NCBI GenBank assembly: GCA_945614335.1
Contig: CALZAP010000032.1
Span: 1-9,388 of the forward strand
Origin: an uncultured Prevotella sp.
GTDB lineage: Bacteria > Bacteroidota > Bacteroidia > Bacteroidales > Bacteroidaceae
DNA: 9,388 nucleotides
Reading direction: 5' to 3'
How positions within the stretch are numbered: position 1 is the first letter of the stretch; each line of letters begins with the position of its first letter. The notes below the pieces were generated by a model. That model had not been told where the DNA came from. It saw only the letters and a list, made by a program, of their open reading frames with translations, and ran no database searches. Position numbers and translations under genes: made by a program. Positions 1-5,820 of the stretch are shown here, piece after piece.

Positions 1-27
1 CGACCCTCCGAGTATGCCGATATTCAT
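1..27 (-). CDS. nadD: Nicotinate-nucleotide adenylyltransferase, N-terminal fragment (cut by window edge)
   Basis: Only the first nine codons are present, read leftward from ATG at 27-25: MNIGILGGS. This matches the start of the NadD nucleotidyltransferase fold, where a short beta strand leads into the glycine-rich G-G-S(-F-N-P) nucleotide-binding loop. NadD transfers AMP from ATP to nicotinate mononucleotide in NAD synthesis in the cytoplasm. The start lies 18 nt after the gmk stop on the same strand, and gmk-nadD adjacency is familiar in Bacteroidales, which supports the call. The assignment rests on nine residues plus context, so another nucleotidyltransferase is possible. Confidence 0.66.
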
Positions 28-45
28 CACTCTACTAAGATGTTG

Positions 46-618
46 TCATTCCTTGCAGAACTCACGTATTATCTCTAATGTCTCAGCCTTTGCTTTCTCC
101 AGGTCGTCGTTTACGACAATCCTGTCAAACTGAGGCGCAAAGCCAAGCTCGTATTCTGCCCTGGCGATGCGTTGCTCAATCACTTCCGGCGCATCGGTGG
201 CACGGGAGTTCAGGCGTCGGCGAAGCTCTTCCACCGATGGTGGCTGTATGAAGATGCTCAACGCCTTGTCGCCGTAATATCGCTTGATGTTGCAGCCACC
301 TTTTACGTCTACGTCGAACACCACGTTTTGTCCGTCAGCCCTTTGGCTTTCCACCTGCGACTTCAGGGTTCCGTAGAACCTGTCGGTGTACACCTCTTCA
401 TATTCAAGGAATTCGTCGTTGGCTATTTTTGCCTTGAAGTCCTCTGGCGTGAGGAAGAAGTATTCCACTCCGTTCTGTTCAGTGCCTCTTGGCGCACGGC
501 TTGTGCAAGATATGGAGAATGCGAGACAGAGTTCCTTGTGCTCGCTCATCAGCCAGTTGATGATAGTGCTTTTGCCCGATCCCGACGGGGCGGAGAAGAT
601 AATCAGTTTGCCGTTCAT
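46..618 (-). CDS. gmk: Guanylate kinase
   Basis: A complete 190-residue guanylate kinase, the usual length. It phosphorylates GMP to GDP with ATP in cytoplasmic purine nucleotide synthesis and salvage. The P-loop is at residues 9-18 (SAPSGSGKST, with K16 and S17 as phosphate/Mg contacts). The GMP-binding stretch follows at about 35-56, with the S-R-A-P-R segment and an E-Y-F-F strand. Further family signatures are the FLEYEEVYTDRFYGT region (about 70-84), a VVFDVDVKGG strand-loop (about 99-108), and an arginine-rich lid helix R-R-R-L-N-S-R. The ATG at 618 is one base after the yicC stop, implying co-transcription and probably translational coupling. The gene ends with TGA just before nadD. 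Nothing looks truncated or altered. Confidence 0.96.
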   Translation of the reverse strand: MNGKLIIFSAPSGSGKSTIINWLMSEHKELCLAFSISCTSRAPRGTEQNGVEYFFLTPEDFKAKIANDEFLEYEEVYTDRFYGTLKSQVESQRADGQNVVFDVDVKGGCNIKRYYGDKALSIFIQPPSVEELRRRLNSRATDAPEVIEQRIARAEYELGFAPQFDRIVVNDDLEKAKAETLEIIREFCKE

Positions 619-619
619 A

Positions 620-1498
620 TTATAAAGCGTTCAGTACTTGTTCCTTTATCTGTTCCAGCTCGTCTTTCATCTTCACCACGATGTTCTGCATTTCCGCCTG
701 GTTGCTTTTCGAACCGGTGGTGTTTATCTCGCGTCCCATCTCCTGTGCGATGAATCCGAGTTTCTTTCCCACTCCGTGATCTTCCTCGTTCATGGTCTCG
801 CGGAAATACTTCAGGTGGTTTGCCAGTCGTTGTTTCTCCTCGCTGATGTCGAGCTTCTCAATATAGTATATGAGTTCCTGCTCAAGACGGTTTTTGTCGT
901 AGTCCACCTCAGGAATGGTTGAAAGTCCGTCGATGATTCTTTGGCGTATCTTTTCCACCCTCATCTTCTCGTAAGGCTCGATGGCTTGCAAAAGGGCTTG
1001 TATGTTGTCAATTTTCTCTTCAAACTTCTGCTGGAGTGCGGCACCTTCCTGTTGTCTGAACTCTATGAGCTGTGTCAGGGCTTTGTCGATACCCTGCCTT
1101 ACAGTGTTCCACTCCTCGTCAGAAAGCTCTTCAATCTCAGTCTTGGACATTACGTCCGGCATGCGTAGCACTGTGGCGAAGATGTCTTCCGGCTGCGGAA
1201 TGCCAGTTGTGTTCACAACGTCGATAATCTGCTTGTAGTAAGCCTTCATCAGCTCCTTGTTGATGGGCGTGGCTTCGGATGCGGCATTCTTCTCTGTCCA
1301 TACTGCAAAGTCCACCTTTCCCCTTTCAAGTCTCTGGGCAATGGTCTGCCTTATCTCAATTTCCTTCTCTCTGTAGAGAGGACAGATGCGTGTTGAAAGG
1401 TCAAGCGCCTTGCTGTTGAGCGACTTTACCTCAATGTTGATTTTCTTGTCTCCGTGGGTCACGACTGCCTTGCCGTAACCTGTCATAGATTGTATCAT
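620..1498 (-). CDS. yicC: YicC family endoribonuclease
   Basis: A complete 292-residue YicC family protein. Family members have been characterised as endoribonucleases; the E. coli protein acts in small-RNA turnover. Its role in Bacteroidetes is untested, to my knowledge. The N-terminus MIQSMTGYGKA is the canonical YicC_N opening and fixes the start. The middle (about 130-200) is helical and charged. The C-terminal DUF1732-type block is clear: RLEQELIYYIEKLDISEE with a following RLANH (about 204-228), then G-K-K-L-G-F-I-A-Q-E-M-G-R-E-I-N-T with G-S-K-S (about 244-265), and a closing E-Q-V-L-N-A-L. It is the first gene of the leftward operon with gmk and nadD, and a -7-like box lies just upstream at 1534-1526. 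There is no clear Shine-Dalgarno sequence, as is common in this phylum. Confidence 0.93.
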   Translation of the reverse strand: MIQSMTGYGKAVVTHGDKKINIEVKSLNSKALDLSTRICPLYREKEIEIRQTIAQRLERGKVDFAVWTEKNAASEATPINKELMKAYYKQIIDVVNTTGIPQPEDIFATVLRMPDVMSKTEIEELSDEEWNTVRQGIDKALTQLIEFRQQEGAALQQKFEEKIDNIQALLQAIEPYEKMRVEKIRQRIIDGLSTIPEVDYDKNRLEQELIYYIEKLDISEEKQRLANHLKYFRETMNEEDHGVGKKLGFIAQEMGREINTTGSKSNQAEMQNIVVKMKDELEQIKEQVLNAL

Positions 1499-1525
1499 AT
1501 ATAGAAGTTTTTTTTATTTTCGGCT

Positions 1526-1534
1526 GCAAAGTTA
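1526..1534 (-). promoter_or_regulatory. Putative Bacteroidetes -7 box for the yicC-gmk-nadD operon
   Basis: On the minus strand the sequence reads TAACTTTGC, an exact match to the Bacteroidetes TAnnTTTG(C) -7 element. It lies 27 nt upstream of the yicC ATG, giving a short 5' leader. A TTTG-like -33 element at the ideal spacing is not evident. The nearest TTTTG (1552-1548) sits only about 13 nt away. The call therefore rests on the -7 box and its position. Confidence 0.5.
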
Positions 1535-1608
1535 CTAAATTAATATGCAAAAAGCACATTCTGGCTCTTTTTTTTTATAATAATGTGTGTTGTTTGGAAA
1601 AAAATGAG

Positions 1609-1616
1609 TAAGTTTG
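1609..1616 (+). promoter_or_regulatory. Putative Bacteroidetes -7 box for the polyferredoxin-AKR-tatAC operon
   Basis: The plus strand reads TAAGTTTG followed by CA, matching the TAnnTTTG -7 element, 29 nt before the ATG at 1646. A TTTG at 1593-1596 is the only -33-like word nearby, and its 12-nt spacing is shorter than the usual 19-21. This box lies inside the longer reading frame that could start at 1583. It is one reason to prefer the start at 1646. Confidence 0.45.
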
Positions 1617-1645
1617 CACCGAAAATCATTAGAAATACCATAGTT

Positions 1646-3130
1646 ATGCTGAGAAAAATCAGATTGACGCTCGCGTCGTTTTTCTTCGTTGGCCTCACGT
1701 TGCTCTTCCTCGACCTCACAGGAGTGGCTCATGCCTGGTTGGCTTGGATGGCCCAAATACAGTTCTTGCCTGCCTTGTTGGCGGCCAACGGACTCGTGCT
1801 CCTTGTCCTTGTGATTCTTACGTTGCTCCTGGGTCGTGTCTATTGTTCAGTGATTTGTCCCTTGGGCATTCTCCAGGACCTGATGGCCTGGGTGGGACGC
1901 AGGGGAAAACGGAAAAAGGCTCCTTATGGATATTCACGTGAGCTGCGATGGCTTCGGTGGGGCGTATTCTCTGCTTTCGTCGTTCTCTTTGCCTTTGGAC
2001 TGCAGGCGGTGGCATGGCTTATAGCACCTTATAGCGCATTCGGACGCATAGCTTCAAACTTGTTTGCCCCTGTCTATCGTTTGGGCAACAACCTGATTAC
2101 CTCTGTCGCTGAGCGTGCCGACAGTTATGCCTTTTATTCCACTGACGTATGGATTAAATCGTTGCCGACATTCTTAGTGGCTCTTGCCACCTTTGTCGTG
2201 CTTTTCATACTCGCGTGGCGTGGCGGACGCACTTGGTGTAACACCATCTGTCCGGTGGGAACCATTCTTGGTTATCTCTCCCGTTTCTCGTTCATGAAAG
2301 TCAGGATAGACGAGAGCAAGTGCAACCGTTGTGGCCTTTGCTCCAAGAAATGCAAGGCTTCTTGTATCGACGGTAAGCATCACAAGGTGGACTATAGCCG
2401 TTGCGTGGCATGTATGAACTGCTTGGACACATGTAAGCATGGAGCGATAAGCTTTGGTTATGGTTCTGTGAAAAAACATAAGACAGAAGAACCAGTGGAG
2501 GACAACGGACGCAGGACGTTTATCACGGCGACTACCGCATTGGCAGTGTCTGCTGCTGTTGAGGCTCAGACCAAGAAGGTCGACGGCGGTCTTGCCGTGG
2601 TGGAAGACAAGGTAGCTCCCAATCGTGCCACTACCGTTTTGCCCGCAGGTTCCTTAAGTGCTCATCATCTGGCGCGACATTGCACCTCTTGTCAGCTGTG
2701 TGTTTCGGCATGTCCAAACGGTGTGCTCCGTCCGTCATCGTCCTTGGAAACGTTCATGCAGCCTGAGATGTCATTCGAACGAGGCTATTGTCGTCCGGAA
2801 TGTACTCGGTGTGCCGATGTGTGTCCTACAGATGCCATAAAGCCCATAACGGTTGAAGAGAAGTCGTCGACAAGAATAGGTCATGCCGTTTGGGTGAAGA
2901 AAAACTGCATACCCCTGACCGATGGGGTTAGCTGTGGCAATTGTGCCCGACACTGTCCTTCGGGTGCCATACAGATGGTGCCAATAGACAGCGAGGACGA
3001 AGAGTCGCTGAAAATACCTGTGGTTAATACCGAACGGTGTATCGGCTGTGGTGCATGCGAGCATCTCTGTCCCGCCCGTCCATATAGTGCAATATATGTT
3101 GAGGGACACGAGAGGCACAGTAATTATTAA
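1646..3130 (+). CDS. NapH/NapG-like membrane polyferredoxin with internal twin-arginine segment
   Basis: Predicted 494-residue inner-membrane iron-sulfur protein; the exact electron donor and acceptor are unknown. Residues 1-263 are NapH/CcoG-like. There are four membrane segments (about 9-27, 43-63, 105-128, 173-191). Two G-R-x-x-C-x3-C-P motifs sit after segments 2 and 4 (C67/C71 and C198/C202). Two cytoplasmic [4Fe-4S] motifs follow (C226-C229-C232-C236 and C253-C256-C259-C263). A twin-arginine pair (R289, R290) precedes a weakly hydrophobic stretch ending V-E-A. The C-terminal half is NapG-like, with four cluster motifs starting at C346, C382, C421 and C465. The third is irregular, C-x8-C-x2-C-x3-C-P. 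The start at 1646 gives a standard basic M-L-R-K-I-R N-terminus. An in-frame ATG at 1583 would add 21 residues but overlaps the promoter box. No napA or napB is nearby, so nitrate reduction is not implied. It is the first gene of the operon with the reductase and tatAC. Confidence 0.86.
   Translation: MLRKIRLTLASFFFVGLTLLFLDLTGVAHAWLAWMAQIQFLPALLAANGLVLLVLVILTLLLGRVYCSVICPLGILQDLMAWVGRRGKRKKAPYGYSRELRWLRWGVFSAFVVLFAFGLQAVAWLIAPYSAFGRIASNLFAPVYRLGNNLITSVAERADSYAFYSTDVWIKSLPTFLVALATFVVLFILAWRGGRTWCNTICPVGTILGYLSRFSFMKVRIDESKCNRCGLCSKKCKASCIDGKHHKVDYSRCVACMNCLDTCKHGAISFGYGSVKKHKTEEPVEDNGRRTFITATTALAVSAAVEAQTKKVDGGLAVVEDKVAPNRATTVLPAGSLSAHHLARHCTSCQLCVSACPNGVLRPSSSLETFMQPEMSFERGYCRPECTRCADVCPTDAIKPITVEEKSSTRIGHAVWVKKNCIPLTDGVSCGNCARHCPSGAIQMVPIDSEDEESLKIPVVNTERCIGCGACEHLCPARPYSAIYVEGHERHSNY
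2507..2569 (+). other. Internal twin-arginine (Tat) signal-like segment within the polyferredoxin
   Basis: These codons encode G-R-R-T-F-I-T followed by a short alanine/valine/threonine-rich stretch ending S-A-A-V-E-A, then Q-T-K-K. This has the form of a Tat signal: R-R-x-F, a weakly hydrophobic core, and a V-x-A site that could be cut or kept as an anchor. It falls between the cytoplasmic two-cluster ferredoxin and the four-cluster C-terminal domain. With four upstream membrane segments and the N-terminus inside, Tat transport here would put the C-terminal domain in the periplasm. Topology and cleavage are inferred. Confidence 0.68.
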
Positions 3131-3146
3131 CGAAACCTGAGTAACA

Positions 3147-4559
3147 ATGAATACAGATATTACCAGACGTGAATTCATAAAGACCCTCGGAGTGGCCGGA
3201 CTTGTGACTGCTGGCATGGCTTCCTGCAAGGGGAAAAGCGATAACGCAAGCGTGACAAAGTCGGAGGCTGACGGGGAAGTGCCTACCGGCAAGATGGAGA
3301 TGCGCACTTGTCCTACCTCAGGCGACAAGGTGTCGCTTCTCGGATATGGCATGATGAGACTGCCTCACCGACCGAAACCGGGAGCCGACAACGAGGACGA
3401 GGAAGAAATAGACCAGGAAGAGGTGAACAGACTCGTTGACTATGCCATCGCACATGGAGTGAACTACTTCGACACGTCGCCAGCCTACTGCCGTGGCTTT
3501 TCAGAACGCGCCACTGGCATAGCCCTGAAACGCTATCCTCGGGAAAAAGTGTTCATCGCCACAAAGCTGTCCAACTTCAATCCCGAGTCATGGAGCAGGG
3601 AGGGCTCGATGGAAATCTACCGTAACTCTTTCAAGGAACTACAGGTGGACTACATCGACTATATGCTGCTTCATGCTGTAGGTGGAGGACGCGACTGTAT
3701 GGAAGAACTGAACAACCGCTATATGGATAACGGTATGCTCGACTTCCTCGTGGAAGAGCGGAAGGCAGGACGCATACGCAACCTCGGCTTTTCATTCCAT
3801 GGCGATGTAAAGGTGTTCGACTACCTGCTTCAGCAGCATGACAAATACCATTGGGACTTTGTGCAGATACAGCTCAACTATGTAGACTGGGAACATGCCA
3901 CGGCCACCAATCCGGGAAACATCGATGCCGTTTATCTTTATGGTGAACTGCAAAAGCGAGGCATTCCTGCCATAATAATGGAGCCACTCCTCGGCGGACG
4001 ACTTGCACGGGTGCCCGACTTCATCGTGGCACGCCTTAAGCAACGCGACCCGGAACGAAGTGTGGCGTCTTGGGCGTTCCGCTTTGCCGGCACATTTCCC
4101 GGCGTGCTTACCGTGCTGAGTGGCATGACCCTTATGGAACATCTTCAGGACAACCTTCGCTCTTATTGTCCACTCGTTCCTCTCAACGACGACGACATGG
4201 CGTTCCTGAAAGACATTGCCAACCATATAGCCGGCTTGAACAGCATTCCGTGCAACGAGTGTGACTATTGCATGCCATGCCCTTACGGCATCAACATCCC
4301 GGCAATATTCCATCACTACAACAAGTGTCTCAACGAGGGAAACATACCAAACGATGTGCAAGACGAGAATTACCGTCGCGCCCGCCGCGCCTATCTCGTA
4401 AGCTACGACCGCGCCATACCCAAAGTGAGGCAGGCTGACCACTGCATAGGCTGCGACCAGTGTGTCTCCCATTGTCCCCAACGAATAAAAATTCCAAGGG
4501 AACTGCACAAAATAAGTGACTTCGTGGATAAACTGAAAAGGGAATCGACATTATTATAA
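3147..4559 (+). CDS. Tat-exported aldo/keto reductase with C-terminal [4Fe-4S] motifs (predicted lipoprotein)
   Basis: A 470-residue aldo/keto reductase with an export signal. Residues 1-27 read as a Tat lipoprotein signal: T-R-R-E-F-I-K, a mild hydrophobic core, then M-A-S-C with C27 as candidate lipidation site. The lipobox is imperfect because M replaces L. The TIM-barrel domain (about 60-350) keeps all four catalytic residues of the superfamily: D109 and Y114 in FDTSPAY, K140 in IATKL, and H176 in MLLHA. The C-terminal extension carries C369-x2-C372-x2-C375-x2-C378-P and C433-x2-C436-x2-C439-x3-C443-P, the iron-sulfur arrangement of the ferredoxin-fused AKR subfamily. The ATG is 16 nt after the polyferredoxin stop, and tatA follows after 13 nt. 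NADPH is not expected in the periplasm, so electrons may come from the neighbouring polyferredoxin. Substrate unknown. Confidence 0.9.
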   Translation: MNTDITRREFIKTLGVAGLVTAGMASCKGKSDNASVTKSEADGEVPTGKMEMRTCPTSGDKVSLLGYGMMRLPHRPKPGADNEDEEEIDQEEVNRLVDYAIAHGVNYFDTSPAYCRGFSERATGIALKRYPREKVFIATKLSNFNPESWSREGSMEIYRNSFKELQVDYIDYMLLHAVGGGRDCMEELNNRYMDNGMLDFLVEERKAGRIRNLGFSFHGDVKVFDYLLQQHDKYHWDFVQIQLNYVDWEHATATNPGNIDAVYLYGELQKRGIPAIIMEPLLGGRLARVPDFIVARLKQRDPERSVASWAFRFAGTFPGVLTVLSGMTLMEHLQDNLRSYCPLVPLNDDDMAFLKDIANHIAGLNSIPCNECDYCMPCPYGINIPAIFHHYNKCLNEGNIPNDVQDENYRRARRAYLVSYDRAIPKVRQADHCIGCDQCVSHCPQRIKIPRELHKISDFVDKLKRESTLL

Positions 4560-4572
4560 TATATATACAACA

Positions 4573-4755
4573 ATGAACAATATTCTTTTTATAGGAGGAA
4601 TAGGCTTTCAGGAAGTGCTACTGATAGCCTTGGTGGTACTCCTGTTTTTCGGAGGTAAAAAGATACCCGAGCTGATGAAAGGGCTGGGTAAAGGTGTACG
4701 CTCGTTCAAGGAAGGACTTAACGACAAGGACGATACTTCAAAAGCTGAGGAATGA
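4573..4755 (+). CDS. tatA: Sec-independent protein translocase subunit TatA
   Basis: A 60-residue TatA, the pore or membrane-weakening component of the twin-arginine translocase, which exports folded, often cofactor-bearing proteins across the inner membrane. It has a short N-terminal membrane helix (about 12-27) beginning G-F-Q-E-V, the diagnostic F-G-G-K-K-I-P-E-L hinge (26-34), an amphipathic helix through [13 protein letters not shown], and an acidic tail. It is at the short end of the family range. It lies 13 nt after the reductase stop and overlaps tatC by ATGA. No tatB is present in the window, so this is probably a TatA/TatC-type system in which TatA covers both roles, unless tatB is elsewhere. 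Confidence 0.95.
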   Translation: MNNILFIGGIGFQEVLLIALVVLLFFGGKKIPELMKGLGKGVRSFKEGLNDKDDTSKAEE

Positions 4756-5534
4756 CTTTCTGGGAGCATCTTGACGCGTTACGTGCCGCCATCATCAAGA
4801 TATTAACGGTGACAGTGGTTTTCGGCATCGTGGCTTTCTTTTTCAAGGAACAGCTGTTTGCCCTTGTTCTCGCACCGAAAGAGCCAGGGTTCGTCACCTA
4901 TAACGTGCTTTATGCCCTGTCGGCCCTCACTGGCAGTGAGGCGGAAGACGTTTTCCATGTACAGCTTGTCAGCACAGGCTTGGCTCAACAGTTTGTCATA
5001 CACATGAAGACTGCCATGTGTGCCGGAGTAATATTGTCTTCGCCATACGCACTCTACCAATTGTTCCGTTTTGTCTCACCAGCACTCTATGCCCATGAGC
5101 GACGGTATGTGGTCAGGGTGGTGGGCTATGGCTATCTGCTCTTTCTCGTGGGCGTGGCGGTAAGCTACTTTGTAGTCTTTCCGCTCACTTTCCGCTTCTT
5201 GGGCACTTATCAGGTTAGTGGCGAAGTGGCAAATATGATCACACTCGACTCTTATATCAGTACTCTGATGACCTTGACATTGTCTATGGGAATAGTGTTT
5301 GAGATACCTGTCCTTTCATGGATGTTTGCCAAGCTCGGTTTCCTTTCCGCTGCCTTCATGAGGCGCTATCGCAAGCATGCCGTGGTACTCATATTGTCGG
5401 TGGCAGCCGTCATCACTCCCACGTCGGATGTCTTCACGCTCCTTGCCGTTTCCGCCCCGATGTATCTGCTTTTCGAACTGAGCATACTTATAGTGCAGGC
5501 CACGTCAAATGTAAGACATTATTCCCTAACATAG
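4752..5534 (+). CDS. tatC: Sec-independent protein translocase subunit TatC
   Basis: A complete 260-residue TatC, the multispanning receptor that binds twin-arginine signal peptides. The N-terminus [11 protein letters not shown] is the conserved cytoplasmic signal-recognition motif (E5). Six membrane segments are visible at about 13-31, 81-103, 121-143, 171-190, 207-221 and 226-248. Other family marks are [13 protein letters not shown] (about 105-117), the intramembrane glutamate in V-F-E-I-P-V (E184), and the I-T-P-T-S-D-V-F loop leading into A-P-M-Y-L-L-F-E. The start overlaps the tatA stop as ATGA, indicating translational coupling. It is the last gene of the operon, and the plus strand then runs into a 286-nt AT-rich gap. 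Its placement after two twin-arginine proteins suggests dedicated or main clients. Confidence 0.96.
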   Translation: MTFWEHLDALRAAIIKILTVTVVFGIVAFFFKEQLFALVLAPKEPGFVTYNVLYALSALTGSEAEDVFHVQLVSTGLAQQFVIHMKTAMCAGVILSSPYALYQLFRFVSPALYAHERRYVVRVVGYGYLLFLVGVAVSYFVVFPLTFRFLGTYQVSGEVANMITLDSYISTLMTLTLSMGIVFEIPVLSWMFAKLGFLSAAFMRRYRKHAVVLILSVAAVITPTSDVFTLLAVSAPMYLLFELSILIVQATSNVRHYSLT

Positions 5535-5673
5535 TAAAATATACGTGCAGTTATTCAAGTGTTTATTATTCCTTCTCTTATATATATAATAAGGTGTAAA
5601 GACAAAAAAAAGAGTAAAATAAGCAGCAAAATCGAATATTTTTATATTTTTCTAAAAAAAAACACAGAAAAAC

Positions 5674-5704
5674 TTTGTTGGTACAATAAAAAAGATTAAT
5701 TTTG
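5674..5704 (+). promoter_or_regulatory. Strong Bacteroidetes-type promoter for the coiled-coil lipoprotein gene
   Basis: A -33 TTTG at 5674-5677 and a -7 TAATTTTG at 5697-5704 are separated by exactly 19 nt, an excellent match to the Bacteroidetes consensus TTTG-N19/21-TAnnTTTG. Transcription would begin near 5708-5712, giving a 5' leader of about 110 nt before the ATG at 5821. The rest of the gap 5535-5820 is AT-rich with several A or T runs. It holds no gene other than the possible leader ORF at 5739-5792. Confidence 0.72.
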
Positions 5705-5738
5705 TAGCGGATTATAAGCTATTGTCAACTGGCGCGTT

Positions 5739-5792
5739 ATGAAAAATTCCTATGAGAATATATCTTTTCGTGCTCGTTTGCGAAGAAAATAA
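5739..5792 (+). CDS. Possible 17-codon basic leader ORF in the 5' leader
   Basis: An ATG-to-TAA ORF lies wholly inside the predicted transcript leader and encodes MKNSYENISFRARLRRK. It ends 28 nt before the lipoprotein ATG. The C-terminal half is arginine/lysine-rich. A weak hairpin, TTTTCG at 5765-5770 pairing with CGAAGA at 5781-5786 through one T-G pair, overlaps its 3' half. There is no clear ribosome-binding sequence, and a chance ORF of this length is common. It could be a translated leader that tunes expression downstream, or nothing. Translation is unproven. Confidence 0.2.
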   Translation: MKNSYENISFRARLRRK

Positions 5793-5820
5793 TTAAGTAT
5801 AAACAATAATATTAGGTACA

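Noticed and set aside
172..753. 193-codon plus-strand reading frame across gmk and the end of yicC
   Set aside because: It runs antisense to two well-recognised genes, spans their junction, and its translation shows no domain or signal.
1583..1645. In-frame upstream ATG that would lengthen the polyferredoxin by 21 residues
   Set aside because: The added stretch overlaps the -7 promoter box at 1609-1616. The protein begins naturally with M-L-R-K-I-R before its first membrane segment from 1646.
3792..4508. 238-codon minus-strand reading frame inside the aldo/keto reductase gene
   Set aside because: It is antisense to conserved cluster motifs and its translation is valine/histidine-rich without recognisable features, so it is a codon-bias shadow.
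1646..4559. Assignment to a periplasmic nitrate reductase (nap) operon
   Set aside because: The polyferredoxin resembles NapH plus NapG, but no napA, napB, napC or napD gene is present and an aldo/keto reductase takes their place.
5571..5594. Possible terminator after tatC: CCTT/AAGG outer stem with TTATA/TATAA inner stem
   Set aside because: The stem is short, almost wholly A-T and interrupted, and no T-run follows it on the plus strand.
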